Below, piece after piece: positions 58,276-64,000 of a stretch of 64,000 nt of DNA; within the stretch, counting starts at the first letter, position 1; the number at the start of each line of letters is the position of its first letter. A program made the position numbers and the translations under genes. The DNA lies in contig CATOTH010000006.1 of assembly GCA_951813065.1 (NCBI GenBank), positions 421,961 through 485,960 on the forward strand, read 5' to 3'. This DNA comes from an uncultured Bryobacterales bacterium (GTDB lineage: Bacteria; Acidobacteriota; Terriglobia; Bryobacterales; UBA6623). Under the pieces are notes generated by a model. That model was not told the origin of the DNA. It saw only the letters and a list, made by a program, of their open reading frames with translations, and searched no databases.

Positions 58276-60396
58276 ATGTTTCAAAATCATGCGGCCCTCA
58301 GAGCTATCGCTGCGGTCCTCCGCCTCGCATGCGCAGTGTGTCTCTCGGTGGTGTCTGGCGACGCATTGGAATTGCCCGGACTGGCCAGTCTGGATGGAGC
58401 GTCTGGAGACGAAGCACGAGTCATCGAGTTCATTTCCCAGCGAATCGGCGGGCGTTCTCGCGTGGGGTCTGGCGGCTCGCTCGTTGTCCAATTTGGGAAC
58501 GGGTCGCCAAGCACACTATTGATCGCCGGGGTCGACGAGCCTGGGCTGGTGGTGTCCGGGATTCACGAAGAAGGGTACCTGCACGTAGCGCCGCTTGCGG
58601 ACTCCTCTTTCAGCCAAGAACTCACGAAACGGTTTGTTGGCCAGCACGTCAATGTCTCGACTGGATCCGGAGCGATTCTGCCGGGTGTCGTGGCGGCGCC
58701 CTCCGTTCACTTTGCGTCGATCAGGGCAACTCGACCGCAGAGCGCGGAAGGGTTCTTGGTTGATATTGGCGCGCAACACGCTGCGCACGCCCGGAAGGCC
58801 GGGGCGAGTGTCCTGGACCGCGTCACGCTTGCAAAGCAACCTGCGATTGTCTCCCCTGGCTGGCTGGCATCACCTTGGATTTCGAGCCGCGTCGGAGCCG
58901 CAATCCTGCTTGAGCTGGCGGATCGACTAGCTAGCGAGGATTTTCCCGGAAGCGTGACGCTCGCATTTGTTACTCAGCAGTATCCGGGCAACATGGGCCT
59001 TGCCCGCACACTGCGCTCCGTTCCGGCAGATCGGGTGGTCCTGATCGCCCCAAACGGCAGCTTATCCCCCGGGGTGGCCCCCCTTCCAGGGATGGATGAC
59101 ACCCTTGTCTTGGAACTCCGGTCGCTCGCCCAGCAAATCGGACTCGATCTTGAGCGCAAAGCGGCCCACCGCCTCGCTTTCGGCCGCTTCACCGACAGCG
59201 ACATCTGGTCATCCAGCCAGGACGCCGCGGTGTTGCTGCCAGCCGTTCGAAATCCAATGACTCCTGCAGAAATGGTCAGCCTCAGGGACTCATCGTCCCT
59301 GGCAAACGTGTTGGGGATTCTGGTCGGGCTGGAATCACGAAGGGCTACTGCGCGCGCTGGCGACGAGAGTCTGTCAGGATTCAGGAACCTTGCAAACGCG
59401 ACAGCAACGGACTCCTTCCCGCGCACTGTCCAGCAACTCGTCGAGATTGGGGCTGTGAGTGGTAGCGAACACGCCATCAGGGAGACCGTGCTCGGTCTGT
59501 TGCCGCGGCGAGTGGCTGCAAGCAGCCGCACGGACGTCAATGGCAACTTGATTGTTCAATTGGGGCCGGATAAAGCGGCTGCCGCCGTGTTTCTAGCCCA
59601 CATGGATGAGATCGGATTCGTCGTGCGCAGCATCGCTGCTACCGGGACCGTGTCGGCGGACTCGCGGGGGGGCGGCGATCCAGACCTGTTTGAGTGGCAA
59701 CCTGCTTCAGTGCACGGTTCGCGAGGCGTTCTTCCTGCCGTGATGACTCGCAGCGGGATTCTCGGGTTCGGCGGGCTCGGAGGTGCTGACATTCGGAGCA
59801 TGGGGGTGCTTGAAGGCAGCTCAGTAACTGTCCCGAAACGATTCCGCCCCCTGCTTGGGAAGCGTGTGAGCGCACGCTCCCTGGACGATAGACTGGGCTG
59901 CGCAGTCCTCGTGGAGGCGATTCGACGGCTGGAACGCGCGGCGCGGCGAGCGAGCAATTCCGTCATGTTCGCATTCACCGTCGAAGAGGAGATCGGTCTG
60001 ATCGGAGCCCGGCATCTTGCATCCCACATCACACCGGCACGAGTGTATCCGGTCGATACCTTTGTGACATCCGATACGCCGCTCGAACCGCGCCGGCTCG
60101 CATACGCCCGCCTTGGTGCCGGACCGGTGCTAAGGGCACTCGACGAGAGCGGATCAACGTCTCGAAACGAGGTCGATCGCGTCAAAGCACTTGCTCGCAA
60201 GCACAAGATCCCGATCCAGTTGGGAGTGACAGCAGGCGGGAACGACGGCTCAGCCTTTGTCTCCCTCGAGTCGTCGAACGTCCCGATTGGATTCCCGTTG
60301 CGGTACGCTCACACGCCGGTCGAAACCGCGGACCTGGGGGACGCCGAAGCGGCCGTTGACCTGATCGAGGTCCTAGCTCTGGATGCGTTGCGCTAA
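58276..60396 (+). CDS. Two-domain M42-type aminopeptidase with an inactive first domain
   Basis: 706 residues, about twice the usual M42 length, with a leader (about 12-31, LRLACAVCLSVVSGDA). The second half (about 385-706) has all co-catalytic metal ligands: H442 (AHMDE), D537/D538 (SLDDR), E570-E572 (VEEE), D600 (VTSD) and H679 (YAHTP), plus AGGNDGSAF. The first half (about 40-360) aligns motif by motif but has AGVDEPG, ISSRVGAA, VTQQYPG and NPMTPAE at these places, so every ligand is lost. M42 enzymes (FrvX/PepA-like) form large oligomers that remove N-terminal residues from peptides. The dead half may shape assembly or substrate entry. Confidence 0.85.
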   Translation: MFQNHAALRAIAAVLRLACAVCLSVVSGDALELPGLASLDGASGDEARVIEFISQRIGGRSRVGSGGSLVVQFGNGSPSTLLIAGVDEPGLVVSGIHEEGYLHVAPLADSSFSQELTKRFVGQHVNVSTGSGAILPGVVAAPSVHFASIRATRPQSAEGFLVDIGAQHAAHARKAGASVLDRVTLAKQPAIVSPGWLASPWISSRVGAAILLELADRLASEDFPGSVTLAFVTQQYPGNMGLARTLRSVPADRVVLIAPNGSLSPGVAPLPGMDDTLVLELRSLAQQIGLDLERKAAHRLAFGRFTDSDIWSSSQDAAVLLPAVRNPMTPAEMVSLRDSSSLANVLGILVGLESRRATARAGDESLSGFRNLANATATDSFPRTVQQLVEIGAVSGSEHAIRETVLGLLPRRVAASSRTDVNGNLIVQLGPDKAAAAVFLAHMDEIGFVVRSIAATGTVSADSRGGGDPDLFEWQPASVHGSRGVLPAVMTRSGILGFGGLGGADIRSMGVLEGSSVTVPKRFRPLLGKRVSARSLDDRLGCAVLVEAIRRLERAARRASNSVMFAFTVEEEIGLIGARHLASHITPARVYPVDTFVTSDTPLEPRRLAYARLGAGPVLRALDESGSTSRNEVDRVKALARKHKIPIQLGVTAGGNDGSAFVSLESSNVPIGFPLRYAHTPVETADLGDAEAAVDLIEVLALDALR

Positions 60397-60503
60397 GCGG
60401 CTTTCCGACAACATTGACACGAGGCTGGCACTTGGCACGGAGAGCGATCGTGGTGACGTGCCAAGGCTCAGGGCGAGCGGCGGCACAGTGGAGCTCCCAG
60501 CTT

Positions 60504-60842
60504 TCAGCTTGATTCCTCGACAGGGGGGAAAATGTCGCCGTCTTTCAGCGTTCCAAGGGGATCGAGCCCCTCGAGCGGCTCGGGCTTTGGAGGCCACGGT
60601 GCCCCTTCCGGAATTATGTTCACTGCAACGGCTCCGGTCTTCACCTCCTCCATCGCAATCTTGGTCGACTTGCGAGACGTGGTAGAAATCAATGGCCGAG
60701 CCCCTTGCTGCAGCTGCCGCGCCCTTCTGGCGGCGGCTAGGATAAACCGGTACACGCCTTGATCGTCGTCGTCCGGAATCGTCCAAACTTGATCGGCCGG
60801 CTTCTTGTAGCCGCCAAACACATCCTGTTCCTTGTCGCTCAT
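60504..60842 (-). CDS. rpoZ: RNA polymerase omega subunit
   Basis: 112 residues. The family core RFILAAARRARQLQQGARPL followed by STKIAMEEVKTGAV is clear. The C-terminal half (NIIPEGAPWPPKPEPLEGLD) is a Pro-rich tail of no known role, and the first 25 residues are acidic. Its ATG overlaps the gmk stop as ATGA, so translation is coupled; gmk-rpoZ is a common pair. Omega aids assembly of the beta prime subunit. Confidence 0.88.
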   Translation of the reverse strand: MSDKEQDVFGGYKKPADQVWTIPDDDDQGVYRFILAAARRARQLQQGARPLISTTSRKSTKIAMEEVKTGAVAVNIIPEGAPWPPKPEPLEGLDPLGTLKDGDIFPPVEESS

Positions 60843-61477
60843 GAATTTACCTCTGGATCCTGTTCTTGCTGAATGCCAAAGCTCTGCAAGATTGGTGCGA
60901 TTCTTGGTTGCATATTTGCTCGCCGGCTCCGTTCTGCGATCAGAATCCCGTGCAGCCGGCTCACCGCATCCTCGACATCCTCGTTGATCACGATGTGATC
61001 ATACGCCCCGCACACCGCAACCTCGCGGGACGCTTCCCCCAAGCGCTTTGAGATTGCTGCCTCGTCATCGGAACACCGATCTCGCAAGCGCTGTTCCAGC
61101 GCCGCTCTCGACGGAGGCAGGACGAAGATCGTGACCGCGTCGGGGAGCTTCTTTAACAATAATGCAGCACCTTGGACATCAATGTCTAGCAAGAGATCTT
61201 TCCCCTTGGCGAACGCTCTCTTGACCGCCGCCGTAGGAGTGCCGTAAAGATGCCCGAAAACCTCCGCCCATTCCATGAGCTCGTCACGATCAATCATGGC
61301 CTTGAACCGGTCGGCGCTGACGAAACAATAGGCTTCCCCGTCGATCTCTCGATCCCTAGGAGGGCGGGTCGTAACCGAGGTGGCAAAATCCAGGTTACTA
61401 TCACGCTGTCGCAAGCGCTCGACAAGCGTGGACTTCCCCGCACCGGACGGCGCTGAAATCACGAACACTATCGACAT
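60839..61477 (-). CDS. gmk: Guanylate kinase
   Basis: 212 residues with the P-loop ISAPSGAGKSTLVERL (about 7-22), the GMP-binding TSVTTRPPRDREIDGEAYCF and the catalytic DLLLDIDVQGAALL. It phosphorylates GMP to GDP. The C-terminal AYDHIVINEDVEDAVSRLHGI is the usual helix. It is transcribed with rpoZ and lies 139 bases downstream, on the same strand, of the MsbA-type gene. Confidence 0.96.
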   Translation of the reverse strand: MSIVFVISAPSGAGKSTLVERLRQRDSNLDFATSVTTRPPRDREIDGEAYCFVSADRFKAMIDRDELMEWAEVFGHLYGTPTAAVKRAFAKGKDLLLDIDVQGAALLLKKLPDAVTIFVLPPSRAALEQRLRDRCSDDEAAISKRLGEASREVAVCGAYDHIVINEDVEDAVSRLHGILIAERSRRANMQPRIAPILQSFGIQQEQDPEVNS

Positions 61478-61616
61478 GACCCAAGTGACGTAGGCGGTGA
61501 GTGCGGCGAGTGCCGGAAATGATCGTTGCGATCCCGGCTAAGGAGGAATCCAGTCTACCGCAGAGAGATTATCAGGCATGTGGACGGACAGGCGACAGCG
61601 AAGGCGCTCGTCGGAG

Positions 61617-63431
61617 CTAGGTCGAGCCAACTGACTGCAGCTCGACAAGCCTGCTGTACAGCCCTGAGCCGCCCACGAGAGTTGCATGCGTGCCCATATC
61701 GACAATCTGGCCTCTATCGAGCACCAGAATTGCGTCAGCAGACTTGATCGTCGAGAATCTGTGGGCGCTCACAATCACTGTCCGACCCTTGATAAGGTTT
61801 GAGAGCGCCTGCTGGACTAGGTTTTCCGACTCGCTATCGAGGTGCGATGTCGCTTCATCGAGCAGCAGGATTGGGGCATCCTTCAGGAGGGCGCGCGCGA
61901 TTGCGACCCGCTGTTGCTGTCCTCCGCTCAACCGGAGTCCGCGCTCTCCCAAGTTTGTGGCGTAGCCGTTTGGAAGTGCCTCGATGAACTCGCTCGCATA
62001 GGCAGCCTTGGCGGCTGCATAGACCCTCTCAGGATCAATGTCAGGTTGGCCGTAGGCTATGTTGCTGAAGATCGTGTCATCAAACAGAATCGTCTGCTGG
62101 CTAACAATCGCGATCTGACGGCGGAGTGACTCAACGGTGACATCACGCAAGTCTTGCCCGTCAATCCTAATGCTCCCATCGGACGGATCAAAGAATCGCG
62201 GCAGGAGGCTCATGAGCGTGGTCTTCCCCGCCCCGCCTGGGCCCGACTAGTGCGATCACTTGACCTGCCCGCACAGTCAACTGGATGCGTTCTAGAGCCG
62301 CCACCCCTTCGCTACCGGGATATTGAAATGTCACGCGTTGGAATTCGATCGCCTCCCGGAAAGGCGACAGTACGATTGCTCCGCTGGCGTTGCGCACGTC
62401 GCGCGGGTGGTCCATGTACTCGAACGCGCGCTGAACTGCTCCGAGGGCTTGCTGAAAAATGTTGTAGATCCCGATGAGTCGCTTGACAGGCTGCACAAGC
62501 ATCACGAGTGCCACGATGAAGCTGATCGCCTGTCCGGGGGTCATTTCCTCGCCGTCAACGCGATTCTTGATATAGATCACGAGGCACAGCACCATTCCAG
62601 CCCCAAGCATCTCGACAATCGGAGAGACCATTGCCTGCTGCCTGACCATTCGCATGCTGGCGATAAAGAGCCGATCCGCTCGTTCCCGGAAACGGCGGAT
62701 TTCAAACGCCTCCATGGCGAAGGCCTTAACAATGCGGTTCCCTGAGATCGTTTCCTGCATAATCTTGACGAGTTGCGCGAGATGGTCTTGAGCACCTCGC
62801 GATATTCCACGGAGGCGTTTTCCGATCCTCGATGCTGGCAGGAGGACAATCGGCAGGACGATCACGCACACCAACGTGAGTAGAGTGTCACGTTGAAGCA
62901 GCACGAACAAAAGCGCCACGACCGTGAAGGCTTGGCGCATGAGATCAGCCAGGAAATGAGAGCAGGCGGACTGGATCCGCTCGATATCGCTGACAAGGGA
63001 CGAAATCAGCTCGCCGGTGTGCTTGGTCTGAAAGAACGCCGGCGATTGGTTCAGGACGACTCGGTACATTTCGTTCCGGATGTCCCGAACCGCCGCGAAA
63101 CCTGCATGGTTCACGAGCAACTGGCGCTGTAATCGCACAATCCCTTCACTACCGATACTGCCAACAAGACACCGCAAAACACAGTGAACGGGTTGCCGGC
63201 AGATGCAGGCAGCACGTCGTCGAGCATGATGGGCTGGCCAGTAATCGGGATCTTGAGGAGCTCAACAGCCTCCCCGCCCGGGAGAGGATTCAGGAAGCGA
63301 TCAAGGAGGGGCTGGAGCAGTAGGGCAAAGGCACCGTAGCAAGCGCCGACTATCGCCATCAGCAGGACGGATACTGCGATCCGCGCGCCGTGCGGTCGCA
63401 CGTATGCGAACAGCCTGGCGAGATCCCTCAC
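61617..63431 (-). pseudogene. MsbA-type lipid A ABC transporter with two frameshifts
   Basis: Reading from a GTG at 63431, the first membrane part (RIAVSVLLMAIVGACYGAFA) breaks at about 63130, where a missing base shifts GLCDYSA away from the expected QRQLLVNHAGFAAVRDIRN. That second frame carries the remaining membrane segments and coupling loops down to VIALVGP, where an extra base near 62235 destroys Walker A. The third frame supplies MSLLPRFFDPSDGSIRIDG, signature [15 protein letters not shown], Walker B LLLDEATSHLD and the H-loop SAHRFST. Correcting one missing and one extra base gives a full-length half-transporter. All parts are otherwise conserved, so sequencing or assembly error is as likely as true inactivation. 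Confidence 0.8.
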
Positions 63432-64000
63432 GGCTCCATAATGGCACAGCGGTTTTGCTGTGGAACTCTGCAAGAGACGCGGCGACGTCCATGCTCCGGC
63501 CCCCGTGAAGCCTGCGAATACCATCACGAACAATGTGAATCATGTCCGATAACCTATTCATTTATCGCTGCCATGGCGGATCCACCGGATACTCCTCTCG
63601 GAGCCGTGTTCTCGGGTTTGGCGCAAGCGTTTCCACGTTGGCTCTGGGGTCACGGGATTGAGGAGCTGTGATACCCGCAACACCCAACCCGTGGGAATGT
63701 CGGCAGGCTTGACAAAGCCGTCCGGGACGGTCCTATGCTTGGTGAGCGAGGGCACTGCTGCTCCGGCGGAAACGTGGCTTCCCAAGTTGTGAGCGGCTCT
63801 CGAAGTCATCTTGAACGCCGGCCCAGGTAATCGACGGCTGCTAGCCCCCCCACGCCGACTCGCGTCTCGAGGCGTGTGATCGCGAACCGTTGTGAATGAG
63901 TGGACGGAACTCCAGTATGCTGGTAAGCCTTCCTGCGAATAGGCGTGAGAACGAACTCTCAAGTTCCCGATCGTCAGATTGCCAAGCGCATCGCGCAGGC
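63432..64000. other. Gene-free end of window
   Basis: About 570 bases upstream (on the minus strand) of the transporter gene. A minus-strand frame at 63558-63962 has no recognisable motif and no ribosome site. Forward frames are short. A gene cut by the window edge cannot be excluded in the last 100 bases. Confidence 0.35.

Noticed and set aside
57530..58522. 330-codon forward frame
   Set aside because: It overlaps two supported genes (TPR and M42) in another frame and is Arg/Ser/Pro-rich with no family resemblance.

Overview
The window is GC-rich Gram-negative bacterial chromosome. It probably comes from an Acidobacteriota-like organism (Solibacter/Bryobacter type). This is inferred from the content: an outer-membrane Oar-like TonB receptor, a DUF507 protein, a MoxR ATPase behind a large low-complexity membrane protein, many Tat-exported oxidoreductase and enolase-superfamily enzymes, and an RpoB with a cysteine-rich zinc-ribbon insertion in its N-terminal lobe, a feature I recall from that phylum but could not check here.

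Layout. 1-4.8 kb: end of a membrane protein, then a GT-C glycosyltransferase plus DUF547 pair that is repeated once as a decayed copy. 4.8-8 kb: a small secreted protein and an outer-membrane beta-barrel gene split by a complete IS1380-type insertion sequence. 8.4-10.7 kb: an alpha/beta hydrolase and a DUF3500-like Tat protein. 10.7-15.1 kb (minus): three-gene ABC export system (ATPase, double-FtsX permease, HlyD adaptor). 15.3-20.9 kb: TPR protein, membrane protein plus MoxR pair, sulfatase. 21.3-35.2 kb: the core information-processing block tRNA-Tyr, tuf, rpmG, tRNA-Trp, secE, nusG, rplK, rplA, rplJ, rplL, rpoB, rpoC, closed by a hairpin against a convergent LolC/E permease. 36.6-43.2 kb: aspartate kinase, a tandem DUF507 protein, O-methyltransferase, enolase-superfamily enzyme, RodZ-like protein, methyltransferase. 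43.2-47.2 kb: glutaminyl-cyclase-like M28 protein and TonB receptor. 47.7-53.2 kb: sugar and acyl-CoA metabolism (aldose epimerase, galactonate-dehydratase-like enzyme, glycerophosphodiesterase, AMACR-like CoA enzyme with a lysine/alanine-rich tail). 53.7-55.7 kb: a tightly coupled operon of ECF sigma factor, membrane anti-sigma candidate, Spy-like protein and cupin. 55.8-64 kb: Gfo/Idh oxidoreductase, small TPR protein, a two-domain M42 peptidase whose first half has lost its metal ligands, rpoZ and gmk, and an MsbA-type transporter carrying two single-base frameshifts.

No rRNA, CRISPR array, prophage or toxin-antitoxin module was seen. The most interesting items are the M42 active/dead fusion, the sigma/anti-sigma/Spy/cupin operon, the RpoB zinc ribbon, the tandem duplication in decay, and the insertion whose exact removal restores an outer-membrane gene. 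None of these clearly amounts to an undescribed multi-gene system.
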